64,000 nucleotides of DNA. Source: Augochlora pura (taxonomy: Eukaryota > Arthropoda > Insecta > Hymenoptera > Halictidae). The stretch spans positions 868,001 to 932,000 of the forward strand of contig NC_135775.1 of assembly GCF_028453695.1 (NCBI RefSeq). Reading direction: 5' to 3'. A program made the position numbers and the translations under genes. This document shows, piece by piece, positions 22,258-35,915 of the stretch. The notes below the pieces were generated by a model. It did not search any database and was not told the origin of the DNA. It saw only the letters and a list, made by a program, of their open reading frames with translations. Numbering within the stretch: position 1 is the stretch's first letter; every line of letters begins with the position of its first letter.

Positions 22258-22760
22258 AGTTCACCTACACCGCCGCCTCTATTCTGTCACTTAGGTCTCC
22301 TTCTCTGCCGCTGTTCCCTCGCTGCGTTTCCCATCCGGCGAACCCCACCACCACTCGGACACCAACCAAAGTCTCTGCCTCCCCTATCCTCCTTCTACAC
22401 CTTCTACCTACCACCGACTACCGCCGCCTCTGCCAAATCCAATCCTACCCACTCACCCTGAGATCTAATCCCGGCTAGTTCCTTCTTTCTCTTTCTTCTT
22501 GCTTCCTTCCTCTTCTTTCCACGTTCTCTCTCTCCCTCTATTTTTTTCTCTTTCGATCTCAGTCTCTCCCTCTCTCTTGCTCTCTTTTGCGCACCCTCTC
22601 TCTCCTTTTTTTCATCCCTCTTCCCGCTTCTGAATTCCGCGCGCTTCTTTCTCTTCCTCTTCCCCCCTCCCCCTTCATTTCTCTTTCTACGAACCCTCCT
22701 ACCCCTTTCCCTGGGAGTCGCGAGTCGTCTTTGGATCTCGCGTGTCTACCCCCCTTTTGC
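22258..22760 (+). repeat. Pyrimidine-rich block
   Basis: Directly after the purine block the plus strand becomes C/T-dominated for about 500 bases (CTCTCTCCCTC, TTCTTTCTC runs). The strand bias flips within some 20-50 bases near 22250. Confidence 0.6.
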
Positions 22761-25700
22761 TCGTCGCCCGTGGTCGTCGTAGTCGTCGTCGTAGTCAACG
22801 GCCGTCGCCGTTCGTTCGCTCCTTTGTCCTTGCTCCGCAGCAGTCGCTGGTTTTTTACCCCTGATCCTTCTATCGTCTAGGCGACTCTCCCGCGACACGA
22901 CTTTGGTAAATGCCGGTGCATCCATCACCGACCGTCACCGAGACACAGCCCTGACACGATCCGCTCCCGAGACCTGGGACCATCAGGACCCACCGCCGCG
23001 GAACCCTGAAATCCAAATTGCGATTCGGTTATTCAATTTGTCGCGACGGTGGAAACTAGCTGCTACAATTTTACAATCTCCTGAGATTCTTGCGACAACG
23101 CCGTAACTCAACTCTTTATTTTTAATGAGGATTTACATAGCCGTGATCCTATAGCATTGTGCCAGTTTTAACTGTAGAAATAAAGGAACAGAATTAAAAT
23201 AATTGCCATTAGGGAAATCAATACAACATAGCCTTGCCAATATAATCAATATAACTTTGCTAATAGTTACGATGCGCCGGAAGATTGGATGCGTCAGTTG
23301 AAAAATGCGCCGAGTGGGTGGCATGATCCGCGAACCGGCGTCGAATGACGATGACCGCGTGGCGCAAGGTCAGCCAGAATTTCTAGTGACGGCGTCGGAC
23401 GTCGGTCGAAAACGTTCATCGATAATAAATTATGCAAGTCCGTGCGACGCGAGCGGTCCTCGTCATTGGCCATGAGCCCCGGAAGATCGTGCCGCGATTG
23501 GCGGCCAGCCAAAGGTCGTTTTTCGCGAGCCGCGCGATAAACTTTCGGCTCCGGGAGCAGTGTGCAGTGGGGAAAGCATTGTCGCGCGAATTAGCGCCGG
23601 CCGGCTCTTCAATTTTTCCACCGACTAGACTCCATAGAATCCTCGACGTCTTCCGGCTGGAATAGATGCCCGTCCTCCCCCTCCTCTGTGGAATAGTCCC
23701 TTGCTTCCGGCGCACAGCCGCCGATGAAATATTCCCCCGTGGATCTGAAAGAACCGTTCGTCAATGCGAACGCGTTCCAGACGATCGTCTTGAAAATTTT
23801 TGCGGAAAGAACTGTACACGGTCTTCGACGCGAAACTGAAATTACCTGCCTGTTCCGTCGCTCAACAAAATTTGGTTGGTTCACCAACATGTAGACGAGT
23901 CAAAAGATTTGATAATTAAACTGCGTTCATGAATTTAAATCATTTTAACACGATGTGTTCTGCGATTAGGAAAGTTTCGCGGATTACAATTTCACTCGAC
24001 CGGAATTATTTACCATACTTTATTTTAAGCGTCATCGTTGCTAACGCGAATTCGGACAGGCTTGACCCGTGTGTGTCAAGGTTGACCCCCATAAACCAAA
24101 GTTTTATTACCGTTTTGTCTTTACAATCGGCGCTGTAGCTGTGTATCGACCAATACTCGTATTCATTTCTAACTGTAAATTCATCCCATCTGCTACACCG
24201 TGGATTCCGGCGCGTTTACAGGAAACGTATGTAGTCGTCTTGAAATCGTGACTATCTTCCTGAAAATTCGATAAAGAGTAAGCTCGATAAAGGAACCAAT
24301 TTCGCTGTCTCGCAATACGGCACAGAAAGTGCAAGCTCGCGTCTCAAGATGACTGACCATTTTCTACAAGAGTCCCGGTTGCGGAAAGTCGAAGAAAGGT
24401 GGCCACTCGCGACGACAGATGCAGTTCCTACTGCATCAGGTTTCCGAGTGTTTGCCGCGACCTGCCTAAAGAGCAGCCGGCCCCCATCGGAATCTGACCG
24501 AAGTGGCTTCTTCGTCGGTGTTCGACTTTCCATGCCATAAAAACCGAGGTGTATAATATAGCATAAAACCCTAAAAAAATAGGGTGGCCCAAGCGCTGCA
24601 ATCGATGCCGTCATAAAGCAGCGACGATTAACGTTCGATGGCATCAAGACTATTCTTTTATTGTTCTAAAACCATAAAGAGCAGGTACCGTACAATTAGC
24701 TGTGGCGGCGCGTTAAAGGCGCCGGCAATAAACGGGGAGAACAGTACCTGTAAACACGCCGTGGTGCACCGGCTTCGCAAGGCAAAACGCGGTAGTGCCT
24801 ATGAGAGGGCTACTGGCGCGGTGACGGCGGCGTCGCCGAGGATTCGGAGATTTATGCTCGTCCATCGGCAGCCCTCGAGTGGCCTCCTCGAACGGGATCA
24901 CCGCCACGGAAATTAATTGGCGGGACGAAGAAGTGGCGGTGAAAAGCCGCCGGTGGTTTCCACCCATTGTACTCCTTGTGGTTATGACTCGGGGAAAGGG
25001 GATAGAGGGCTGTAGCCTGCTCTGTAGGACTGTAAGAGAGGCGAGAGTCCGTAAGCGAGTAGGTAGTTCCCGGCCCACTCGATTGTTCGACCCTCGAAGG
25101 TCCGTGAAGGACGAGCCACCTCCGTGTGCACGCTCCCGAGTGCCATAAAGAACTCCCTAACTCGTAAAATCCGTTTTGCAACGGCTAACCCAGATCGTTT
25201 GGCGCCCCGAACCTGGTCCTTAAGCCCTTCGGTCGACCTGCAACGACGAATCAGTGTTACCATCGATTCAAAGATAATCGACAAATTGTACCAGTCAAGT
25301 AGTTTCTCAGCACGAAATATTCTGTTCAATTAATACAAATGTAAGACGTCCTATCAAATTCGATAGATTGCGGTAACAAAGAATTTCCGCAGTATGAAAG
25401 CAGTCTCCATTAGTCTGTGGAACGATGGGTCTATGACGATTTTGCTGGCTGTCTGGGATAGAAGAGCTTGTCTGGAGGTAGAAGTCTGCTCTTTAGCAAA
25501 CATACCTGCTGCATCTCGAGGCTGTTTCGACGAGTTGTTTCTCTCGGAAACGGTCCCATTGTTCAGGGAGGACCTTGAACGGGAAGTGCTGATGCACATG
25601 GAGATCCGTCGGCTGATTCCTGTTGCAAGCTCGAGCCGATCTGTTTACCCCTTGTTGCAGTGGCATCTGGTAGGTTGCGTGTTAGGTTATTGACAGCCTT

Positions 25701-28700
25701 GTTACAGTTCTACCTTCCATTGTACGGCGAACCGAGTGAAATATTTTCGCGCAACTGCTGCTACCTTGTCTTCTAGATTTTTTCGATGATATCCTCCCAT
25801 CTGGCGACGATGTTGACAGCAGGAACGAACCTCGAAGCTGAATAAAATACCATTTAAGAAATAACATTCTGTACAGAATCAAAAACGAATGATCCGCGAC
25901 GAATAAGTTTCGCGAAATATTCTAGCGAGGAGCAGCGGTGAATTTTGGATTCTGAATAGTTTGTACGGCGCCTCATTAAAATGCGACCAATTGTCCGAGA
26001 ATTTTCATGGTCAGTTTGCGGACCGTTCAACGTTCAAGTCCAGCGACTGTCCTCCGACGTACGCTGTAGACTGTGTCCATTCAAGTTGTATGCGACCACA
26101 TAGCGTCCATTCTTCGGTTTCGTGAAATTCTTCCTCGACTGCGGGTTTCCTGGAAGCGATCAAATGGTCAGTGTTGGTCGGAGCAGCACGAGAGGGACGA
26201 TTCGCAAATAGAGCGAGGACCAGGACGAAATCCTTGTGCACAAAGCAAACGAGAGCCTGGCCCATTAATATTCCCCGTGCCGGATCGGAGCAAGGAATGT
26301 ACGAGACCGGCCGCGGCCGGGGCCGGGGCCAGGACAGGGGTTATAAAAATTAATAAGCTCTCTGCCAGGAGAGAGGTCGGCCGGCGTCTATAACTCTACC
26401 GTGAGACGAAACCGTGAGGAAACGATCGTGGTAACCGCGTCTGCCCCCGATCCAAGAACCAGTCGCGACTGCCCGATCGATGATCGATACGACCCGGAGT
26501 CCTCCTTCGATGGTCCTGGGTATAATGAGTCATTTATTTCTCCGCGGTCGATCATCCACCGCCGTACTACCGTGATACCGGAGCCGATGATGATGATTGC
26601 GCCCCAGGCACGCAGGAATTTGTTAACGACGAGATCAGCCCGTGATGCTTTAAGGGATGACCTTCGTGGGTCCTCCTGCACTGGAAAAGCTACCGCTTGC
26701 GACAGGAGACATCTTCCTTCTCGTGAAATTGAAGCTTTACCTGCGAGAGAAATGATACATCGCGATGAGAATGTGAGAATAAGATAACAGCAAGAAATAT
26801 GATGAATATCAATAGCAATTCTGTAAAGGCAATACTGACACTACTGGACCTGCCGGAATGGTGAGAATCAGGACATGTATTTTGCAATTATATGAAAAAC
26901 AGCGACCTTAATTATGTCGTCCATTATGTATTGCATACGTTCGTGGACAGTAGATGTTTAAACGAGCTGCGAAGATGAGACAGGTGATTTGTTTTTAAAC
27001 TAATTACGATATCGAAATTTTGATTAGCCGCATTTTGACCTAGTGCTCGGAATATCAAATTTAATAGTTGTACATATAGCACACGCGGCGATACAGATCA
27101 AATTAAAGTACATTAGAATTTCAAAAAATAATGCCTTATAAATTTGAATGTTATAATATTCACGTAACTTTGTATTACGGTGAAAATGAATGCTACAGCA
27201 TCACGTCCGCGAACGTGTTAACGTTAATTACGTCGCCCAACGTGGCGGGATAGGATCGATTCCAAGTAGACAATATTCCGAAAGCGATCGAGACGGTTCC
27301 CATCGATTATACTTTCATAAAGAAGCGTTTTTCTTCCGGCTGGAATTTATAGTTCGAACGTAAGTTCCAGCTTGTATCATCCACCGGGAACAATGAATTA
27401 TAGGTCGATCTACGGACAGAGGATGATTGGGTTTTCGGTTTCCATATCGAGAGGGCTGGCTACTAATTGTGCGCCGTTGGAACGTCGTTATTACTAAATT
27501 AGTATCTGGGAATACGTCTGCAGCGGTATCGGCTGAATTATTCTCCCGAGGCTTTCGTCATCGGGAACCAAGGAAAGCGTATTGGAAGATCGTCGAGGCT
27601 GAATAGATCGCGATTATTCCGCTCGATCGGCATGGTTCGAGGTGTTGATTTACGCCGACACCAGACAATTATTCTCGACGGAACCCGCGAACTTCGGCGG
27701 CTGGCAAAATAAGCTGACGGGCCTCGATGAATTCTTTCACCTTCTGGTCGCTTCTTCGAGCGCACAAGCAATTTCCATCGGCGAAACACGATCCAGTTTT
27801 CAGTATAGTCTTCTGCCTGTTCCTACGCAACACAAGATAACGGAAATTAATTATCGACCAGGTGTGGTTGATAGTAAAAAAAATAGAAGTTGTGAATTGT
27901 AACAATTTTGAGAGAGGAACTTATTTACCGTGCATCGGAGATCGCAAATAAATTTGCGATCGCGTAAACATGCTCGTTCTATTAATAACCACGCATTATC
28001 TCAGCCCCCATTCGAGAAAGTTCATTTGCGTCCGCTAAATCGGAGTCTGGGCCGCGCGATTAAGTCTCGGCCGCCCCCCTAAACCCAAGACACCGCAAAC
28101 AGTAAGTCATTCTAGTAGCCGTAGTCATCGACAATACCCTAACTCTGCGGTACTCAATATAAAGGCATTGTTCGACGCCGGGTCCGCTTCTTCGTGGCTG
28201 TACGGAACGTGTGCAAATATACAACATTGTGAAAAACGCGGAAACGTGGAAACACGTTGGCTGTGTGCAATTAACATTTTTATAAATTATATTGCACGTA
28301 TTCATTTCAAATTCATATGTAATTACGATCTCAATGAAAGTTCATTTGCCATTAAACGAGAAGATGAAAATAATTCCAGTCCATTTGCTATCTCAAAAAT
28401 CTATTTTTCCCCAGCCCTGGAGTCTCGTGCAGCATAGATTAGTAAGAGGCGATCGGAACGATTGACTGATTACTGACGGCCGGTGATCGATCCAGAGTCC
28501 ACGTGCGCGAAGATTGAATCGTCGCACCCCGGAGCGAAGACGTCCGTCGGTTTTGATCCCCCTTCGGGCCTCCTCGGGCCTTCTCGGGCCTCCCTCCGCT
28601 GGAATAAAGGTGGCCTCTCTTCTTGTAGCGACAGAACTTACAACCTGCAATTCGGTGGCTACCACCCTTTCGTGGCTGAACCACTTCGTGCCCACCGACC

Positions 28701-31700
28701 ACCTCCGGCGAGTGCCAAGTGTGGCGGGAATTATGCAATTATTGCGTTGCGCCCGACAATTGTCTCGCGGAAAACGCCGGCTGCCTGAATGGGCTGAGTG
28801 TCTCGAGGAAACGCGGAGCGGGAGGGAGACGGGGAACAACGGGGATTTCCTCGCCGATTTACTACCGCAAGATCCTTCCCCGCACGCGCGATTCGTTTCT
28901 CGTTTAATTCATCCGTCCGACGACGGGGTTCGACGAGTAGAAATTTCATCAACCATCCGACGAAATCACGCCGGTTGCAAATAACTGAAAAGTCCCGAAC
29001 GCTCTGAGCCACTGCGGTTGCCATCTCTCTCGCTCCAAAATTCCGTATCTTTAGTCGAGTATGATCTTGAGAGTACGGGAATTTTACGATTTTGCTGTGC
29101 ATTGTGTTCTGTACTAACCTGTAAAATATTTGAATATATGCGTATTATAATTCATTGTAATATATACTCTGTCTTATTTACAACTTAGCCGATTATTCCG
29201 TTGAATTATTTATATCGTTTTGCATTTCGTATGAGGAAGATAATGTAATATTAATTTTTATTGGACGATCTTCTATATGGTGAAATAATGTTTCACGCGA
29301 TTCGGATTTTTACATGCTTTAGCTACCGGAATTTACGAGTAACGGAATTAATAGTCTAAATTGTAAAATTAATTATACCTTCTTAATTTGATTGTGATCC
29401 GAGAAACGTTAAGTAACGTTGAGGAGCGTAAGCATAAAATGAAAATGGTTTTCTTTTCGGGTACGGTCTCTTCCTCCAGAATTGGTTGAATCAGGGTCAC
29501 TTTTGATCAAGGTGTTGGTGGGCATTGTGATTAAGCTTGTTGCGGGCTGCCGGGCCGCAGGCTTGTTACGCTGGCCGGCAATTATGAGTGAAAACGACTT
29601 AATTCGTTGCTGGAAGATGGTCATATTTTCTGGGTGAGGGCGAGGCGGTCTGGCGGCGTGGGAGGGGGTAAGAAGACCGAAGAGATAGGCAAGGTGCAAA
29701 CCGCTTGACGAAGGAAATAGAATTCAGAGGAGAACTTCCTTCATTTCGACTTTTACCGGGCAAAGGAGCGTCGCGTTGTAACGGGTGACGCTCGCACAAA
29801 GGACGTTAAACTTTTACGTAGGCTATCCCGCATTTTCGCGTGTCTTTTCGCGCGTGGCTTTCGACCGTGGGACGCGACCAGCGTCGATAAAAACTTGCAC
29901 AATCTGCGAGAGTTGTTTCTATTCTGTCCGGAAAACAAAATATTAACTGGCACAGCAATTCCTCTGGCAATTCCTTCCAGCTTTCTTGCAACGAATGTTA
30001 ACGCGAGGATATGCAAAAGTCGTTTGTTCCTTGATGTCTCATCGTCTTCTTAGCTTACTCCTGGGACAAACTAATGGAATTTCATAATATTTTCGCAATG
30101 AAAATTGTTTTATTCTTCCTGCTCTTAAAGCAATTCGTAAGTTAGAGAAAATCTCTCGAGCACTTCTCCAGATCAGAAATGAAAGTTTGTCCTAGAATTC
30201 AAAGTGAAAATTAGTTTGGATCAATGAGATATCAGTGTATTTATCATTGAAAAAAATGACTGTCTTGCCACTTAGGCCGCGGTGATCGTCGCGTGCCGAG
30301 ACTCACCCTCTCCAAAGTACACAGACCCGTTTAATAAAGGATCTGGAGGAATTCAAGAGGCCAAAATCCCTTGCGATGCCTTCATAAAGGGTTTTGCCTC
30401 TCATTCAGCATAAATTTCCCTCCATTCGGCCGGTTGTCCCACTCGTGTCCATAAGATCCCATGATCCCAGCCAGGTTGTTCGTCTTTACCGAAGTTTTCG
30501 ATTTCCCGTGGAAATCGCTCGGTTGGTAAACAAGCACAATGAGTCGGTCGTCACGGCGAGAATTCGTTCGATCAGCCTCTCATAGATCCCTCCGAAGATT
30601 TGTCAGAAGTGCGGGGGTGGCGTTCCTCGAGGAATGGGGGAAAAAACTGGAAAGAAGGAGAGGCACGGTGAGAACGAAGGAGACGAACCTAACCGGCAAT
30701 CTCATCAATTCACCGGACACATCCGTGGCCGGTGCCCACCAGATAATATTTACTGCAACCGGCCCGGGGAGATCAGCCGGACCATTCAAGGGACGCCATT
30801 AACCGGCCCATTGTCACTGGTGAAAGCGTCTTACGGGAAATTTAAAGTGAACCAATATCACGCTGCTAATTTCCCGTGTGGGTCCGAATGAATACGAAAA
30901 GCTTCGATTACCGATGCTTGTCCCGGACAGCATCGCGCAAAGGTTCATGGAATCTACCTGCGCGATACTGATTTCCCAGTTTCCATACCGTGACAAATTA
31001 GAGACTGTATTGTTAACATTTTTTAACACTTTAGTTACATGGTTTCGTGTTCACATAGTTATATATACAATCGTTATATAATACACTGTGCGCTTGACTG
31101 AAAATATTTCTTAACGTTTTATCTAGCAGCGGTTACTCGATAGTTTTTAAATAAATTAGACCAAATAAGAGGCATTTTACAATTAAGGCATTTTGTGCGG
31201 AAATAAACTGTCAAAGAATTGATTTGAAATGGAACTCTAAAAAATAAGTTGGATTTTTGTAGACAGTTCCGAGAAATTGGAAACGGACGAAATGGTCGGA
31301 ACCCGGGTCCGGTTTCAGGAAACAAAGTTTGAATGCGGAATACTTCTGTTATCCTAATAACGGAACATTGTGCAGTTCCCGCAACGGGCCAATGGTACAG
31401 TACAAATCACTGTGAAACTCGATATCCCACGATCTCTAGAAGGCCATGAATATGAGTCACAAAAGGACAGATCTATCACCTAATTAAACAGTATCATTGA
31501 AAATTCGAACTGCATGAAACAGTATACTTTTGTCCATAAATTCTGGAAGTTCCATTCACGTAAAGAATTTAGGAACATATCAGCTAGTGGTTAATCGCGT
31601 GTACCGGTTAAATGACGAAACGATGATCGCATTCGTCGTTCGAACAAAACCGTCCCTGGCAAAATCGCCGGCACATCGTTCCGTCCACCCTCCCGTGCCA

Positions 31701-33283
31701 TCGTCGACCAGAACCGTCGATCGAGGAGCCCGGTCTGGTGATCGAGAAGATCACAGAGAAAAGAGAGAAATTTTACGAGCCGCGTGTACGGTGCACACGA
31801 TCCGGGCTGCGGCACAATTCGGCGCTAATTGATTTTACGACGTCCGTTATATTGACCGTGAAGATCGTCGACAGTGCTCGTACCGGCAGATAGGCAGATA
31901 GGCATGGGGTGCAGATGACACCCCGGTGCGCGAGCCATGCATGACGCCCTTTTTCAGGGATGCAGATACACCCGAGGAATCCCTACGTATAGCGATCATC
32001 GGGGCCGATTTCATCTTAGAGCCTCCCCGCGCCTGGTCTCCCTGCTCCTTGTCTACCCAATATTCTCCTGATAATGTACCAATAATTCTATTCACGCTTA
32101 AGATACCCTAAGTTACATTACGAACGGTCCTACTTGCTCTCCTGTATGAATATCTTTTTCTGCGCTCACGGTAGATTATCACATTGCGGGTCTTGATGCA
32201 CATCCCAACTTTCCTGCGTCCTGCAAAGAGAATTCTATATAATTCTTTCTGATAAACACAACGTTTTCAATGAAGTAATAATTTTCATATACAAAATCCG
32301 ATTGAGAAGACATTTGAAAAAAGTCTCTACGCTTCTTTCACAACAAAACCGTTTTCTTGAAAACTGGTTTTAACGACTCGAATTCTTTTTAGATGTTAGA
32401 TATTGAACGTTGGAGGTTCTAGGAGGATTAAAAAACCTTCTAATTAATAGAAAATTACCGATGGAAACGAGGATCCGCGAGAGGATCCAACGATCGACAC
32501 GCAGTATCGAATAAAAATGCATGAATGCAGGGACGCGTCCTCGCCGCTTATCTTAATTAATTGAAGCGAGTCGATTAATCCCAGTTACAGTTGTGGAATG
32601 GTTCCCACATTCTCTTCCAAAAAGCTGCCACGGAATGTACAGGCAACGAGAGATCGCCTAGCGGGCTTCTATTACTCAATCGTTCTTTTAATTATTATTG
32701 AAGAAGTTCGATAGTGGAACAACAAGTTGCACAGAGCGAGAACGTGCAGAGGAGTTGGGATGGTCGTAGAGGGAGGCGAGCTCTTCCCTTCGAATCGATC
32801 GAGAATTAATCCGACTGCTATCGCGTCTCGCAAACGTCGCTCTATTGTCTCATTGTCCACTGGAGTAAGAGATAGCGAAGGAGCGAGCCAAAGAGCGAGA
32901 GACGATCTTTCCTTCATTCCTATCTTGCCTCCTTTTCAGATCGCCTCGAGATCCCATTGGATGCCAGGGGATTCCGTTCCTCTATGGGCAACTAATGCCA
33001 CGAGACGGGAATCGAGGCTGTGACCTCTATCCTGGCCTCTTCTCGAATTGCTACGCGACTTTTTATCGTCTCGCCTTCGCTCTTCGTATCAGCTAATGCT
33101 CCCAAAATGCATCGCAAATAATTCGAAACAACCGTCGACTTCTAATTGACTTTGCGTCTTACAAATTTTCTTAAAACGTTAAGTGTTTTTCAGCTGTCAG
33201 GGATATTCACAGTCTCAAGGGACACTTGGGACCATAAAAAGCCTCCCATACTGCTGCAACACGCGCTGCACCAGTGATTAGTG
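22761..33283. other. Gene-poor stretch, mostly GC-rich
   Basis: I find no recognisable coding exon. Open frames of up to about 156 codons (28514-28984) overlap one another on both strands and show no family resemblance. Minor features: TCG/TAG triplets at 22765-22800; GGCCGGGGCC tandem near 26315-26340; a short CTCGGGCCT tandem at about 28560-28600; GGCAGATA twice at about 31885-31905. An exon-like segment at 23609-23745 (minus) with a strong acceptor and an adjoining MLVNQPNFVERRNRQ frame with a donor at 23844 is noted under findings. Confidence 0.35.
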
Positions 33284-33483
33284 CTACGTCACATTTGCGC
33301 CTCTTCTGGCTGTTGTTGCGAGAGCCTGTGCTACCTTTTGGAACAAGTAGTCGCATACCTCTTCCTGCACTGGAATAGAAGAAAACAGTATACGTAATCG
33401 ACATAAAAATAAATGATCTCTTCGAAAAGAATTCAGGTAGCATGACAAACCATTAGGACACTCTTGAACGGTTTGAACGTTGA
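33284..33483 (-). CDS. Candidate two-exon 3' end of an unknown small protein
   Basis: Exon 33451-33483 and terminal exon 33284-33369 join in phase (AATG|gtttgt ... cttctattccag|TG), ending in TAG at 33284-33286. The intron is 81 bp with a strong pyrimidine tract. The joined frame gives about 38 residues, including QTVQECPN and QEEVCDYLFQKVAQAL and ending RRGANVT. Two cysteines and an amphipathic helix suggest a small secreted or regulatory peptide, but I recognise no family. The upstream coding exon is not found; a candidate acidic, Cys-containing segment lies at 34935-35057. A second frame through the terminal exon is also open, so this may be chance. Confidence 0.25.
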
Positions 33484-34934
33484 CTATCAAATTATTGTTA
33501 TCATAACCATCTGACAGCTGGTTCGACGAGCTTAAAAGCCATCGCCTGGGCTATTCGTCAGATCAAAGAAGCCCGACGCTTCGATTTTGCTAGAATGGCA
33601 AACATAACGCGAAATTCCCTGGCGAATAGATTCCAAAGTGAGCGTCGAACGAATCGGCGAAGTACCCTGGGGACCGCCGGAGTTTTATACGAAGGGGAAC
33701 AAAGAGTCCCGTGTGTTCAGGCCCGAAGAACGACGCTGCATCGGCTTTCACGGGGGGTTCAAATATGCATTCGTGACCGAAGACACGGATTAAAGATCAA
33801 AAGCCTGTGTGTTATATTCCTGCGATGCTGGATCCACGCTTTTTCTTGACTTCCCTGCAACAATGAAAACATAATGAAAGACAATCGCTGAGAACAAGCA
33901 TTTTATGTTTATTGGAAACAGAATAATGAATATAGATGTAGCACCGTCGGTGTCCTTTCTTCTCGGCCTTCTTTCTTAACCAAAGTCCACACTATATCGG
34001 TTCCACGCGCGTACGCACGGATTGTTGTTACACGAGTCGATTTCAGGGTGGCTCGAGAATCGATGAACTCCTGGCAGGTCCTAGGACTAATCGTGATCGA
34101 TGAGCCGGCGCGCACAGGCACGTGACTCGTGATCTATCGCGTGGAAACGACTGATCGCGATATATGGACGAGAAAACATTTCGCCCTTTCGGCAGGGATC
34201 ATTTTTTTCTCCCTCCCCACGCCTCGGATCTTGCTTCTCCTCGTTTGACTCATCGGAGTGTATTTATGTCTAATAGAAAACAATTCTAAAATATAACCCC
34301 TATTAAGTATCATATAAAATAAAAATATACGAATAGGTAATATTCAAATACCAATCTCTAACTGGTACAATGATTTTCGCAAAGGACAGAAAAAGGAACG
34401 GGCAAGAGTGACGATTCTCGAGGGTGTAGATGGTATCGTATTTTGAATGATTTTTGAAATTAGGCGAACGGGATCAAGAATGCAGGGGTAACTAATTGCT
34501 CCGGAGGACGGTGGACCTTCGCATCCATTTTTGGGGAACCGAGCGACGAAGGGTCAGATAAAAATCTCGAAATTATAGCTCGCTATATAGATGTTCTCGG
34601 CGACAGAGAGCCTCGTTAGCGAGCAGCGCCGAGTAGTATCGATGGCCCTCATTAGGTAATCATCTTTTAATTAAGCCTCGGACGGGGAAAAGGCACCGAC
34701 ACTGTTCCGCAACCACCGGCGTGATTACCTTGCTCCACCGGTTCAACAGGCGGGCCTGTGTCTTCGAATGGGACTGACATACAACTTGACGCACTCTAAT
34801 CTCACGCGTATGGATCGGTACACCTTGATCCTCTGTCAGGTGGATTTTTCAAGGCGGCGGACGAGTTTCAGAGCCCCCCACCGTAATCACCTTTTCCTTT
34901 TGTGACTATGAAAGCGTCGACGTATCGCCTTTTT

Positions 34935-35057
34935 CTAAACAATAAGCGACACGTGTCCGCATTCTTTGATGTGCCGACTGTATTGCTCATCGTTCACGCT
35001 GTTACATAACGGGTTGCATAGACTGTTATCGTTTCTGTCATCTGCGTCTTCGAGACT
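34935..35057 (-). other. Exon-like open segment, acidic with three cysteines
   Basis: Preceded by an acceptor-like catattgtttacag. The frame encodes about 40 residues (LEDADDRNDNSLCNPLCNSV, then HIKECGHVSLIV) to a TAG at 34935. It could be a terminal exon or, with an internal donor, an upstream exon of the candidate at 33284-33483. No family recognised. Confidence 0.15.
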
Positions 35058-35780
35058 GTAAACAATATGTTCTAATGATAAAACGGAACAGCGATACGAC
35101 ATGATTAACTTGTTAGTTTTTGAAACGACATAATTTTTATAAAGTTCCACAGAGACAAGTTCGAACATACGTTCTGCTATATTGTAATGTACACAAACGA
35201 GTTTCTCCATTTCTCTCTATCAAAAGACTCCCAAGGACTTCGACAAGGTGTCAAGGGCCCCACGAGTCTTCAAAGGACACTTTGAGTGACCCAAAGAACC
35301 AGGGGTTAAAAGTAGCGGAACGGTCAAGGGTGCAGAGACAGCCGGAAACGATTCTCTAGACCCGCAGGACCAAAATTCTCACCCCCCTCCCCCTTCAGTC
35401 GAAGAACGAGAATTTTCTACCCCGATACCCCTATTTCAACCCTTCTCTGCAACAAACACGCATGATCCAGAATCGACTTAATTATGATCTACCGAATCAT
35501 TATTCCTGTAAGCTAGATTCTCCTGGGAAAAATTCATCTTAAAGTGTTTTTTTCATCTCTTGATCTTATTACATTTTCTGGATTTTATTTTTGCTGTCCG
35601 ACTGATCTTCCTAAGATAAATTATTTTTTAAACTTCAGTAGTCTAAAGCGTAAGGCTTTATTTTACGATGGACCCACGGTAGGGGTCAAAGTCGGCTGCT
35701 CAACAGAAGAAAACGCTGAAAAGCAGACCGACACTGGGAGCTACAGCCAGCGTAATTGATTCGCAGAAATCGCGGCTGAC

Positions 35781-35915
35781 CTGTGGAGGATGAGACTGCA
35801 CCATGGAGGGATGGTCGACAAACGGTTGTTTGACGGCACCACCCCCATGTCGTACCACCGGCAGACCTGGTATCGCATTCACGGTCCACTGCCTCAGGAT
35901 TCGGCTCTCTTCTCC
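35781..35915 (-). other. Exon-like open segment, 45 codons, phase 0 to 0
   Basis: An acceptor (agaagcag) at 35916 and a clean donor (CCACAG|gtcagc) at 35780 bracket 135 stop-free bases. They encode GEESRILRQWTVNAIPGLPV and, further on, VKQPFVDHPSMVQSHPPQ. The composition is protein-like (Pro, His, Gln). The opposite strand is also open, so it cannot be called a gene on this evidence. Confidence 0.2.
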
